Assembly (NCBI RefSeq): GCF_014200455.1
Contig: NZ_JACHBW010000006.1
Location: forward strand, 289,167-353,166
Length of the DNA stretch: 64,000 nt
Reading direction: 5' to 3'
Origin: Paraburkholderia bannensis
GTDB lineage: Bacteria > Pseudomonadota > Gammaproteobacteria > Burkholderiales > Burkholderiaceae
The notes under the pieces are model-generated. The model searched no databases, was not told the origin of the DNA, and saw only the letters and a program-made list of their open reading frames with translations. Shown piece after piece: positions 18,647-26,680 of the stretch. A program made the position numbers and the translations under genes. How positions within the stretch are numbered: the stretch's first letter is position 1; every line of letters begins with the position of its first letter.

Positions 18647-18710
18647 CGGGTGAGCGGGCACGCTGTACGCATGCTTTCAAGGGCGTAAACGCGCATGCGC
18701 CAGCGCGAAA

Positions 18711-18723
18711 GACATCGGACAAC
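18711..18723 (-). promoter_or_regulatory. Second candidate operator upstream of the FadR-type regulator
   Basis: The minus strand reads GTTGTCCGATGTC, differing from the core at one position. It lies in the 457-base gap between the regulator and the cytochrome operon; the rest of that gap shows no gene. Confidence 0.5.
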
Positions 18724-19052
18724 CTGCCGTGCGGCACGCGAGGCCATGATCGGCCTGACGCCTTTTTGCTTGACCGGCGCGCAATGAATAAATAGTTAGG
18801 AATCCACGTCAATTGATGCCGGCCGTCTATCGCAAATCCAGCCGACGCGTTAGCAAACCTCTATTTTCAAGGGCTAAACGTAAATAAACGCTCAACAGCG
18901 TTTGTACACCTTCGCCTCGACAGAACGCTTTTTTGCCCATAATCTGCCATCAGAGGATGCGCGCCAGGTTCCCCACCCATACCGGACGACGCCTCAACTG
19001 AAACCGAATCGCTTTGCGTTTGTGCCCGCCACATTCCGCCACGAGGGAAGCA

Positions 19053-19766
19053 TTGAGAAATCGCATCGCCCGCGTTGTTCTCGGCGCTCTCACGCTGGCG
19101 CTTGTGCTGCCCGGCGCGGCGTCGCATGCCGCGCCGCCCGCCGAGCCCGCGCCCGACACCATGCAGGCCCGCGTGATGGGCTGCGCCGCATGCCACGGCG
19201 CGCATGGCGAAGGCACCGACAACGACTACTTCCCGCGCCTATCCGGCAAGCCTGCGGGCTATCTCTACAACCAGCTCATCGCGTTCCGCGACGGCGGCCG
19301 CAGCTATCCGCCGATGAACTATCTGCTCGCATATCTGCCCGACGCCTACCTCAAGCAGATCGCCGCATTCTTCGCACAGCAGCATCCGCCCTATCCGCCG
19401 CCTGCAACCTCCAAGGTAGACGCCGCCACGCTCGCGCTCGGCAAATCGCTGGTGATCAACGGCGCGCCCGAACGCAACGTGCCCGCCTGCGCGGCCTGCC
19501 ACGGCGCATCGCTGACCGGCATGCAGCCCGCGATTCCGGGTCTGCTGGGGCTGCACGCAGAGTACATCAGCGCGCAACTGGGCGCATTCCGCTACGGCAC
19601 ACGCCGCGCCGCCAGCCCGGACTGCATGCACGACATTGCCTCGCATCTGGCCGAACACGACATCACCGCCATTGCCGCCTGGCTTGCCGCGCAGCCCGCA
19701 CCCGCCGATCCGACGCCTGCCGCGCCCGCGCCGCTGCCGATCGCGTGCGGCAGCGTCCCTCACTAG
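19053..19766 (+). CDS. Di-haem c-type cytochrome, first gene of the oxidase operon
   Basis: The 237-residue product has a signal peptide (RNRIARVVLGALTLALVLPG, cleavage near residue 26) and two CxxCH sites: CAACH at about residues 44-48 and again at 146-150. This gives the two-domain cytochrome c4-like layout with YLYNQLIAFRDGGR and YISAQLGAFRYGTR repeating in each half. The start is a TTG at 19053 after gaggga; a TTG at 19014 is possible but lacks a ribosome binding site and spoils the signal peptide. Periplasmic electron carrier, probably feeding the CuA subunit encoded downstream. Confidence 0.87.
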   Translation: MRNRIARVVLGALTLALVLPGAASHAAPPAEPAPDTMQARVMGCAACHGAHGEGTDNDYFPRLSGKPAGYLYNQLIAFRDGGRSYPPMNYLLAYLPDAYLKQIAAFFAQQHPPYPPPATSKVDAATLALGKSLVINGAPERNVPACAACHGASLTGMQPAIPGLLGLHAEYISAQLGAFRYGTRRAASPDCMHDIASHLAEHDITAIAAWLAAQPAPADPTPAAPAPLPIACGSVPH

Positions 19767-19779
19767 CCGAGGCCTCGAC

Positions 19780-21138
19780 GTGCGAAAAGTACGAAAAGTG
19801 CGAAAACTTCGATCCCTCATCGCTTCGTGCTTCACGCCGCTGGCCGTGTGCGCGATGTACTTTGCCATCGCGCTGAACGCCCACGCGCAAACCGCCGCGC
19901 CCACGGCCAACGCCACCGATGCAGCCAGCGCCGCAGCCGCGAACGCCAAACCCACCACGGCCACGGGCGCGATGCAGATCGCGCGTGGCGAATACCTCGC
20001 CCGCGCCGGCGATTGCATCGCCTGCCATACGGTGCCGTCGCAGCAGATGTTCGGCGGCGGACGGCCGATGGAGACGCCGTTTGGCACGCTCTACACGCCG
20101 AATATCTCGTCGGACAAAACCGACGGCATTGGCGCATGGACTGCGGACGAGTTCTTTCGCATGCTGCACGAAGGCAAATCGCGCGACGGCACCTTGCTCT
20201 ATCCCGCGATGCCGTTCGCCTCGTACACCAAGGTCAGCCGCGCCGATTCCGACGCGATCTACGCCTATCTGATGTCCACGCAGCCCGTGCATCGGCCCAA
20301 TCGTGCGCATACGCTGCGCTTTCCCTATAACCAGCGCTCACTGCTGATCGGCTGGCGCGCGCTGTTCTTCCGCGCGGGCGAATACACGCCCGATCCGAAA
20401 CAATCGGTCGAGTGGAACCGCGGCGCGTATCTGGTTGAAGGACTCGGGCACTGCACGATGTGCCATACGGAAATCAACGCGCTGGGCGGCAATTCCGCTT
20501 CGAAGGAATTCCAGGGCGGCCTGATTCCGCTGCAAAACTGGTACGCGCCCTCGCTCACCTCGAACAAGGAAGCGGGTCTGGGCGACTGGAGCATCGCCGA
20601 TATCGTCGATCTGCTGCACGCAGGCGTGTCGAATCGCGGCGCGGTCTACGGACCGATGGCCGAAGTCGTCTACGACAGCTTCCAGTACCTCAGCGAAGAC
20701 GACGTGCGCGCGGTAGCCGTCTATCTGAAATCGCTGCCGGGCCATTCGAACGAAGTCGATAAATCGCCCAAGAGCCAGTTCGTGAACGAAGAAGCGAACC
20801 GTCTCGCGCCGCTCGGCAAGAAGATTTACGAGGCGCAGTGCGCCGTCTGCCACGCGGCCGAAGGCCAGGGCAAGCTGCCGCATTTCCCGCCGCTGGCGAA
20901 CAATCAGTCGATCCAGATGAATTCGGCGGTCAATCCCATCCGCATGGTGCTCAACGGCGGCTATGCGCCGGGCACGAACAAGAATCCCATGCCCTATGGC
21001 ATGCCGCCGTTCGCACAGTCGCTCTCCGACGAGGAAGTGGCCGCCGTGGTCACCTATATCCGTACGGCGTGGGGCAATCACGGTGCGCCGGTGTCGGTGA
21101 AGGAAGTCAATGCGCTACGCAGCGCGCCGCTGTTCTGA
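19780..21138 (+). CDS. Tri-haem c-type cytochrome (alcohol/gluconate dehydrogenase cytochrome subunit-like)
   Basis: About 452 residues with three haem-binding sites: CIACH (about residues 79-83), CTMCH (about 226) and CAVCH (about 355). The spacing is that of the membrane-associated tri-haem cytochromes of alcohol and gluconate dehydrogenases. RGEYLARAGDCIACHT, TPNISSDKTDGIGAWT and PMPYGMPPFAQSLSDEEVA are family-like segments. The N-terminus has a basic VRKVRKVRKLR run then a hydrophobic stretch, a signal peptide or anchor. The GTG at 19780 is my choice; 19798 is an alternative, because the start lies inside an imperfect repeat. No dehydrogenase subunit is adjacent, so here it likely serves the oxidase. 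Confidence 0.85.
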   Translation: MRKVRKVRKLRSLIASCFTPLAVCAMYFAIALNAHAQTAAPTANATDAASAAAANAKPTTATGAMQIARGEYLARAGDCIACHTVPSQQMFGGGRPMETPFGTLYTPNISSDKTDGIGAWTADEFFRMLHEGKSRDGTLLYPAMPFASYTKVSRADSDAIYAYLMSTQPVHRPNRAHTLRFPYNQRSLLIGWRALFFRAGEYTPDPKQSVEWNRGAYLVEGLGHCTMCHTEINALGGNSASKEFQGGLIPLQNWYAPSLTSNKEAGLGDWSIADIVDLLHAGVSNRGAVYGPMAEVVYDSFQYLSEDDVRAVAVYLKSLPGHSNEVDKSPKSQFVNEEANRLAPLGKKIYEAQCAVCHAAEGQGKLPHFPPLANNQSIQMNSAVNPIRMVLNGGYAPGTNKNPMPYGMPPFAQSLSDEEVAAVVTYIRTAWGNHGAPVSVKEVNALRSAPLF

Positions 21139-21160
21139 CCTGCATGGAAGCGAGGCCGCG

Positions 21161-21343
21161 ATGATCGAAACACCCGTTCCCGAACAGCCCGGCGAGCGTG
21201 CGCAACACGAGCAGGTCGCCGAGATCGTGCGCCAGGGCCCAGGCGGCGCACTCGCGCTTGCCAGCATCGCCACCGCCATCGTGGCGGCGATCTGGTTTGC
21301 GTTCTACTTCCTCGTGTTCCTGCCGCGCGGCGTGATCCAGTAA
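21161..21343 (+). CDS. Small single-helix oxidase-associated membrane protein
   Basis: The 60-residue product has a polar N-terminus and one transmembrane helix (about residues 30-52, ALASIATAIVAAIWFAFYFL). It lies 22 bases after the tri-haem cytochrome and 21 bases before the CuA subunit gene. Small single-helix subunits (subunit IIa or CbaD-like) are common in B-family oxidases; the assignment rests on size, topology and position, since such peptides have little sequence signal. Confidence 0.7.
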   Translation: MIETPVPEQPGERAQHEQVAEIVRQGPGGALALASIATAIVAAIWFAFYFLVFLPRGVIQ

Positions 21344-21364
21344 GCCCTTTCGCACATCGACCCC

Positions 21365-21952
21365 ATGTCCACGCATCCAACCGATCCCCACGGCAGTCAT
21401 GCCAGCGCCGAAGTCGCCGCGCGCGTGGAGCGCCGCTGGGCCACGCTCATGGTGGCGCTCGTTCTCGTGCTGGTGGCGATGGTGATTTTCACCGGCCTGC
21501 ACTGGGCGATGATGCCGCCCTCGCGCGTCGAAACCATCAATCCGCAAACGCTGCATCTATCGGGCGAATTCGTCGAAACCAATCTGGGCAGCGCGCTCGA
21601 ACCCGACGGCTCCGTCACGGTGCGCGTGCTCGCGCAGCAGTATTCGTTCACGCCGCAATGCATCGTGGTGCCCGCAGGCGTGCCCATCACCTTTCGCGCC
21701 ACCAGCGCCGACGTCGTGCACGGTTTTCTCGTCACCGACACCAACCTCAATTCGATGGTCGAACCGGGCTACGTCGCCACCTTCCGCACCACCTTCGCGC
21801 GGCCCGGCGATCACCTGATGCCTTGCCACGAGTACTGCGGCGTAGGTCATCAGGGCATGTGGGCGCATGTGAAAGTCGTCGATCGCGACACCTTCATGCA
21901 GATGGCGGCGCTGCCGGAGAACCATTCGGGGAGACTGAGCTGTGTTAAATAA
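21365..21952 (+). CDS. Cytochrome c oxidase subunit II with CuA site
   Basis: The 195-residue product has one N-terminal transmembrane helix (about residues 27-49) and a periplasmic cupredoxin domain. The complete CuA site is visible: His in VVHGF (about residue 119) and C154, E156, C158, H162, M165 within MPCHEYCGVGHQGM. It accepts electrons from cytochrome c and passes them to subunit I. The single helix and short length fit B-family (ba3-type) oxidases rather than the mitochondrial type. The 3' end overlaps the subunit I start by 11 bases. Confidence 0.93.
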   Translation: MSTHPTDPHGSHASAEVAARVERRWATLMVALVLVLVAMVIFTGLHWAMMPPSRVETINPQTLHLSGEFVETNLGSALEPDGSVTVRVLAQQYSFTPQCIVVPAGVPITFRATSADVVHGFLVTDTNLNSMVEPGYVATFRTTFARPGDHLMPCHEYCGVGHQGMWAHVKVVDRDTFMQMAALPENHSGRLSCVK

Positions 21953-23567
21953 CAAGCGACTCGTGCTCGCCCACTTCTGGCTCGCGTTCGTGCTGTTCGG
22001 CGTGGCGCTGCTGCTGGGCGCGTGGCAGATGCTCGTACGCAGCCCGCTTCATCCGTGGCTTAAGGATCCCGAACTTTATTATCGTTCCGTCACGGAACAC
22101 GGCACGGTGATGGGCTACGCGTTCCCCACGCTGATCGCCATGGGCTTTGGCTACGCGGTGAGCGAACTCGCGCTCAAGCGCCCGCTGGTGGGTGTGCGCT
22201 TCGCGTGGCTCGGCTTTATTCTGCTCGCGCTGGGCGCGCTCACCGCCTCGGTGCCGGTCGCGCTCGGGCGCGCATCGGTGCTTTACACCTTCTATCCGCC
22301 GATGATCGGCAACGTGTTTTATTACATTGGCGTGGTGCTGGTGGTGGTGGGATCGTGGGTGTGGGTCGCGCTCATGAGCGTCAATCTTGCCGCATGGAAG
22401 CGCGAGAATCGCGGCAAGCCGGTGCCGCTGGCGATGTTCGCCACCACGGCGGGCGCGTACCTGTGGGGCTGGACCGCCGTGGGCGCGGCCATCGAAGTGC
22501 TGTTCCAGATCCTGCCGGTGGCATTGGGCTGGCGCAACACCATCGACGCGGGGCTCGCACGGGTGTTCTTCTCCTGGACGCTGCACGCAATCGTCTACTT
22601 CTGGCTGATGCCCGCGTATATCGCCTACTACACCATCATTCCGCGTGCGATTGGCGGGCGACTCTATAGCGATTCGATGGCGCGCATCTCGTTCATCCTG
22701 TTTCTGGTAGTGGCGATGCCGATCGGCCTGCATCACCTCTTCACCGATCCGCAGGTGGGCGCGGGCTTCAAGTTCCTGCAATCGGTGTTCACGGCGCTGG
22801 TGGCGGTGCCCACGCTGCTGACCGTATTCACGATCTGCGCGTCCGTTGAAATCGCGGGACGGCTGCGCGGCGGCAAGGGCACGTTTGGCTGGATCGCGAA
22901 ACTGCCGTGGCACAACCCGCAGATGCTCGCGCTGGCATTTTCGTTCGTGATGCTGGGCTTTGGCGGCGCGGGCGGCCTCATCAACATGAGCTACCAGCTC
23001 GACCAGCCGATCCACAATACGCAATGGATCACGGGCCATTTTCATCTGATCTACGGCGGTGCAATCGTCATCATGTACTTCGCCATCGCCTACGATCTGT
23101 GGCCGCAGCTCACGGGTCGCGCGCTCACCAACTGGCGGCTGATGCGCTGGCAGTTGTGGCTATGGTTTATCGGCATGATCGTGACGACATTTCCGTGGCA
23201 TCTGGTCGGCCTGATGGGCATGCCGCGCCGCATGGCGTATTTCGATTACAGCGATCCCGCGCTGGCCGCGCAGGCAAGTCTCGTGACGATCTCGGCGATT
23301 GGCGGTTTTATTCTGGTGATTTCCGTGGTGCTGTTTTTCGTGGTGCTCGTGCAAGGCCATCGCAGCGCGGTGCAACCCGTCGAGGACTATCGCTTCAGCA
23401 CACCAGTGCACGAATCTCCGACGCTGCCGGTGGCGCTCAACAGCTTCGCCTTGTGGATCGTGCTGATGGTCGCGCTCACGGTCGCGAACTACGGCTACCC
23501 GATCGCGCAACTGCTCGCAACGCCGGATACGGCCGTGCCCGCGATCCCGATCGGAGCACCGCGATGA
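21942..23567 (+). CDS. Haem-copper oxidase subunit I, B family (ba3-like)
   Basis: Catalytic subunit reducing oxygen to water and pumping protons. The 541-residue, roughly 13-helix product carries the low-spin haem ligand in TEHGTVMGYAF (about residue 53). The CuB/crosslink region is TLHAIVYFWLMPAYIAYY, the two adjacent His are in GLHHLFTDP, and the haem a3 region is WITGHFHLIYGG. The YFWLMPAY form of the motif is that of B-family oxidases. A GTG start at 21942 preceded by ggggag overlaps the subunit II stop; its own stop overlaps the next cytochrome (ATGA). No subunit III or assembly gene is nearby. Confidence 0.92.
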   Translation: MLNNKRLVLAHFWLAFVLFGVALLLGAWQMLVRSPLHPWLKDPELYYRSVTEHGTVMGYAFPTLIAMGFGYAVSELALKRPLVGVRFAWLGFILLALGALTASVPVALGRASVLYTFYPPMIGNVFYYIGVVLVVVGSWVWVALMSVNLAAWKRENRGKPVPLAMFATTAGAYLWGWTAVGAAIEVLFQILPVALGWRNTIDAGLARVFFSWTLHAIVYFWLMPAYIAYYTIIPRAIGGRLYSDSMARISFILFLVVAMPIGLHHLFTDPQVGAGFKFLQSVFTALVAVPTLLTVFTICASVEIAGRLRGGKGTFGWIAKLPWHNPQMLALAFSFVMLGFGGAGGLINMSYQLDQPIHNTQWITGHFHLIYGGAIVIMYFAIAYDLWPQLTGRALTNWRLMRWQLWLWFIGMIVTTFPWHLVGLMGMPRRMAYFDYSDPALAAQASLVTISAIGGFILVISVVLFFVVLVQGHRSAVQPVEDYRFSTPVHESPTLPVALNSFALWIVLMVALTVANYGYPIAQLLATPDTAVPAIPIGAPR

Positions 23568-24355
23568 GCGACGAACGCCTGTTCTCGTTGAGCAACGTCT
23601 GGCTGCGCGTCAGTGTGGGCGCGACGATACTCGTGCTCGTGGTGTCGGCGCTGATTGGCTTCGTCTGGCTGCCTTCCGCACAAACCGACCCGCAATTTCA
23701 GGGCCTCTGGAACGCGATCTGCAGCGCCGCGGGCGTGCCGCGCCAGTGGCATCAGGCGAGCGCGACCGTATCGCCCGGATACAAGGTCAGCACGGTCGAG
23801 CTCGCGCCGCATATGCTCGACGATGCGACGGCGCTCTCGGTCGGACGCGGCGCGACCCTCTCCTTGCGCTGCACGATGTGCCACGGCCCGCACGGCATGA
23901 GCGACGCGAATTCGCCGAATCTCGCCGGGCAATATGCCAGCGTGGTCTACAAAGAATTGCTCGACTTCCAGAGCGGCGCACGCCAGAACGCCGTGATGTC
24001 GCCGATGGCGCAGCATCTTTCCGATCAGGATATGCGCGACCTTGCGGCGTATTACGCCTCGCTCGCTCCGTTCGCGCACCTGCGCGGCGACTCGCCCGCA
24101 ATCGTCGCGCACGGCGCGCCGCTGCGTAATATTCCTGCCTGTGCAGCGTGCCATGGCGGCGTGGACAACAAAGTGGGCAGTCCGTGGCTCGACGGTCTGC
24201 CTGCTGCCTACACAAAGGCGCAGCTCGCCGCGTTCGCGAACGGCACGCGTCATAACGACATCTCCGGGCAGATGCGCAATATCGCGCGCAACATGAGCGC
24301 CGAGGAAATCGACGCCGCCGCAGCATGGTATGCAGGCAATGCGAATTCACAGTGA
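23564..24355 (+). CDS. Membrane-anchored di-haem c-type cytochrome
   Basis: The 263-residue product has an uncleaved N-terminal anchor (about residues 17-36) and two haem sites, CTMCH (about 103-107) and CAACH in the second half. The tandem domain organisation resembles the operon's first cytochrome: YKELLDFQSGARQ and YTKAQLAAFANGTRH repeat the electron-carrier helix. Its start overlaps the subunit I stop, so it is translated with the oxidase. It probably docks to subunits I/II as an attached electron donor. Together the operon encodes seven c-type haems. Confidence 0.88.
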   Translation: MSDERLFSLSNVWLRVSVGATILVLVVSALIGFVWLPSAQTDPQFQGLWNAICSAAGVPRQWHQASATVSPGYKVSTVELAPHMLDDATALSVGRGATLSLRCTMCHGPHGMSDANSPNLAGQYASVVYKELLDFQSGARQNAVMSPMAQHLSDQDMRDLAAYYASLAPFAHLRGDSPAIVAHGAPLRNIPACAACHGGVDNKVGSPWLDGLPAAYTKAQLAAFANGTRHNDISGQMRNIARNMSAEEIDAAAAWYAGNANSQ

Positions 24356-24481
24356 TCCGCAGTAATTCGCGCGGTTAATTCGCGCGGTTAATTCATATTC
24401 GATCCAGCAGACAAGCCCTTTCCCTCGCGCGCGGCACGCCGCTTGCGCGCGCTTTCACTCCCCCCATCGCGGAGAGACATC

Positions 24482-24913
24482 ATGCAAAAGACTGCAAGCG
24501 CCAAATGGCACGGCGGCATCAAGGACGGCCAGGGCAGCATTTCGACCCAGACAGGCGTGCTACGCGACGCACCGTATGGCTTCGCCTCGCGTTTCGAAGG
24601 CGGCCCCGGCACCAATCCCGAAGAACTGATCGGCGCAGCGCACTCGGGCTGCTTCACGATGGCGTTTTCGCTGTTCCTCACTGAAGCCGGCTTCAAGGCC
24701 GACAGCATCGAAACGAAATCGACCGTCACGCTGGAAAAAGTGGGGGAAGGTTTTTCAATCACGGCATGTCAGCTCGACATGACCGCGAAAATTCCCGGCA
24801 TCGATCAGGCGACTTTCGAAAAACTCGCGACGGACGCGAAAGAAAATTGCCCGGTTTCGAAACTGTTTGCGAACAACGCGAAAATCACCTTGAACGCGAA
24901 ACTGGCAAGCTAG
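24482..24913 (+). CDS. OsmC family peroxiredoxin
   Basis: Thiol-dependent reductase of organic hydroperoxides. The 143-residue product has the two redox Cys in AHSGCFTMAFSLFL (peroxidatic, about residue 56) and KENCPVSKLF (resolving, about 121), plus the conserved GTNPEELIGAA segment. The start at 24482 follows ggagagac. It stands alone between the oxidase operon and a decamer repeat. The subgroup (OsmC versus Ohr) is called from the typical GGPGTNPEEL motif. Confidence 0.92.
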   Translation: MQKTASAKWHGGIKDGQGSISTQTGVLRDAPYGFASRFEGGPGTNPEELIGAAHSGCFTMAFSLFLTEAGFKADSIETKSTVTLEKVGEGFSITACQLDMTAKIPGIDQATFEKLATDAKENCPVSKLFANNAKITLNAKLAS

Positions 24914-24926
24914 ATTGAATTTCCTA

Positions 24927-24966
24927 AAGTTGCTTGAGGTTGCTTGAAATTGCCTGAGTTTGCTTG
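24927..24966 (+). repeat. Four imperfect tandem decamers
   Basis: Four head-to-tail 10-base units of the form RRRTTGCYTG lie between the convergent osmC and lytic transglycosylase genes. They do not form a hairpin, so they are not an obvious terminator. Confidence 0.6.
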
Positions 24967-25056
24967 AAGTCATCAAGCGCCAGACCGGCCCTGATTACCC
25001 GCGCCGGTCTGGCCGCTCTGGCGGATTGGTCGCTTGGGTGCATTGAAAGGAATACC

Positions 25057-25551
25057 TCAGCGCCCAGTCTGCAACTGCCCCCAGCTCACGAGAATTTTCT
25101 GGATGCTGCGTGCGTAGGAATCGCGCTCGCCCGGCGATTCCGAGTGATACGCACCAATCGCGCGCCACGTATTGCCGTAACGCACCATCTTCTGTTTCAA
25201 CAGCCACGCGGCCACGAATATATTCACGCACGGATCGGTCAGCGCGCGATGCGGAATACCCTGCCGCGCCAGCTCAGGAAAATGAATCGAATTGATCTGC
25301 GCCTGGCCAACGTCGATCGAACCGTTGTTGTTGCGATTCACCGCAGCGGCATCGCCCTTCGACTCGCGCCAGGCGACTGCGCGCAATATGAGTGGATTGA
25401 CACCTTGATACGCGCCGGCTTTTTCAAAGCAGTCGTTTTCCGAACTGGCGGCCTGAGCCGAAGTCGCGCCAAACGCCGTCGCGGCGAGAGCCAGCGCAAC
25501 GATTGCGCCAAGACGCGCGCGACCCGCGCCACCTGAGTTGTTTTCAGCCAT
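25057..25551 (-). CDS. Secreted lytic transglycosylase (IagB/IpgF/VirB1-like SLT domain)
   Basis: Cleaves the peptidoglycan glycan strand, typically to open a passage for an envelope-spanning machine. The 164-residue product has a signal peptide (cleavage near residue 35) and a compact SLT domain. The catalytic Glu is in VAWRESKGD (residue 63), and NGSIDVGQAQINSIHF, VNIFVAAWLLKQKM and IGAYHSESP are family motifs. The size is that of specialised LTs attached to type III/IV secretion, pili or conjugation. It is the last gene of a three-gene operon with a small secreted protein (22 bases upstream) and a lipoprotein. The partner machine is not visible here. Confidence 0.9.
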   Translation of the reverse strand: MAENNSGGAGRARLGAIVALALAATAFGATSAQAASSENDCFEKAGAYQGVNPLILRAVAWRESKGDAAAVNRNNNGSIDVGQAQINSIHFPELARQGIPHRALTDPCVNIFVAAWLLKQKMVRYGNTWRAIGAYHSESPGERDSYARSIQKILVSWGQLQTGR

Positions 25552-25573
25552 CGATCAATCTCCCGGACCGGCG

Positions 25574-25933
25574 TCAGTGCGCCAATGCGACGTCGAGCTG
25601 GTGCTCGATGTCCTTGAGGTAGGTGCGCGACGCATCGGACACCACGAGGCGCGCCGTCGGGCCAACCGGATGCACATCATGCGGGCGAAGTTTCTTCTTG
25701 CGCGAGGACGCGTGCGGCGCGGGCACGTCATCGTCGTCGCCGCCCGCGCTACCCGAAGGCGGCAGCATGGCGAGCGAAGGCAACGGCGGATAAACCTTGT
25801 CCGTGGCGGGCGATGCGGAAAATCCCGTCGACGCCTGCAGGCTCGCGCCTGCTGCATCGGGCTGAGCTGCCCAGCCCGCAGTGGCGGCAGTGGAAAGGAG
25901 CCATGCGGCTCCTGCAAAAGCGATCATGCGCAT
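25574..25933 (-). CDS. Small secreted protein of the transglycosylase operon
   Basis: The 119-residue product has a clear signal peptide (MRMIAFAGAAWLLSTAATAG). It continues through a low-complexity middle with an acidic GGDDDDVP patch next to a basic SSRKKKLR patch, and ends in ARLVVSDASRTYLKDIEHQL. No family recognised. The ATG at 25933 follows the upstream lipoprotein stop by only 4 bases, and the transglycosylase starts 22 bases downstream, so all three are one operon. It probably works in the periplasm with them. Confidence 0.7.
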   Translation of the reverse strand: MRMIAFAGAAWLLSTAATAGWAAQPDAAGASLQASTGFSASPATDKVYPPLPSLAMLPPSGSAGGDDDDVPAPHASSRKKKLRPHDVHPVGPTARLVVSDASRTYLKDIEHQLDVALAH

Positions 25934-25937
25934 GACG

Positions 25938-26324
25938 TCAGCCTCCCGATTGCAGCGGCTCGATCGACACGCTGTACGTCTGGTTGGCGCCGGCCGTGAG
26001 ATTTTCCAGCACCGGCTTGTTGGCCTGATGCACCGGCACGCCACGCCAGATCGCCTCGTTGATATAGCGAAGATCCTGACCGAGCGCGGTCACGCGAATC
26101 AGCGCCGGATGCTTTTGTGCGGCGGCAAGCGCCCCTGCCTTGGCGAGCACCGCGCTGAGTTGCGGATCGCGCGCGCCCAGCGCGTCAGCAGGAATATCGA
26201 AGTGCAGGATCGCATTCGACACGGCGGCCTGACCGGCCTTCGCCGTATCGGCCGGATGCAACTGCGCGCAGCCGGTCACGGCAATAGCGGCGAATACGGC
26301 GAGTAAGAAGACAACGCGCTTCAC
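25938..26324 (-). CDS. Small lipoprotein of the transglycosylase operon
   Basis: The 128-residue product starts at GTG 26324 and has a lipoprotein signal with lipobox VTGC (Cys at about residue 19). The rest is a small alpha/beta domain with HFDIPADALGARDPQL and INEAIWRGVPVHQANKPVLENL. No family was recognised; the size and topology recall pilotin-like or N0-domain lipoproteins of secretion and pilus systems, but this is speculation. First gene of the three-gene operon. Confidence 0.7.
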   Translation of the reverse strand: MKRVVFLLAVFAAIAVTGCAQLHPADTAKAGQAAVSNAILHFDIPADALGARDPQLSAVLAKAGALAAAQKHPALIRVTALGQDLRYINEAIWRGVPVHQANKPVLENLTAGANQTYSVSIEPLQSGG

Positions 26325-26626
26325 GTCCCAATCTCCATAGTTGCGTGGCTACATGCGCGTTTTCGGCCATTTTTACGTCGACTTGATAGCCAGGTCGCAA
26401 ACGTTTGGCAAAAAGGGAAAACTCGCTCGCGAGGCTCGCAGCGGGGAAAATTTGCTGCGCGAGAGCTGCGCTCCGTGCAGAGAACTGCTTCGTCAATCGG
26501 CTGGATGTGACTGTCGCGCGTGAGCGACTTCAGCGTCGAAACGGTAAAAATGACTTGTGCCCGGCGCAGCGCCGTGGTTGGGCAAAGGGGCTTCCATTCG
26601 CCCGCAATTTGTCTAATGAAAACACA
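26325..26626. other. Intergenic region upstream of the lipoprotein operon
   Basis: About 300 bases between the operon's first gene and the terminator of the peroxidase gene. It must contain the operon promoter. No gene, repeat or recognisable operator was seen. Confidence 0.4.
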
Positions 26627-26655
26627 ACGGCCCGCGTTTTCAAGGCGCGGGCCGT
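26627..26655 (-). terminator. Terminator of the peroxidase-like gene
   Basis: The inverted repeat ACGGCCCGCG (26627-26636) / CGCGGGCCGT (26646-26655) lies just after the stop of the minus-strand gene and is followed on that strand by a T-rich stretch. Confidence 0.7.
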
Positions 26656-26680
26656 CGATAAAACACTCAACCGATCACGC

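Noticed and set aside
24363..24388. Two copies of TAATTCGCGCGGT before osmC
   Set aside because: A short tandem duplication only 2.5 units long, with no sign of function; not reported as an operator.
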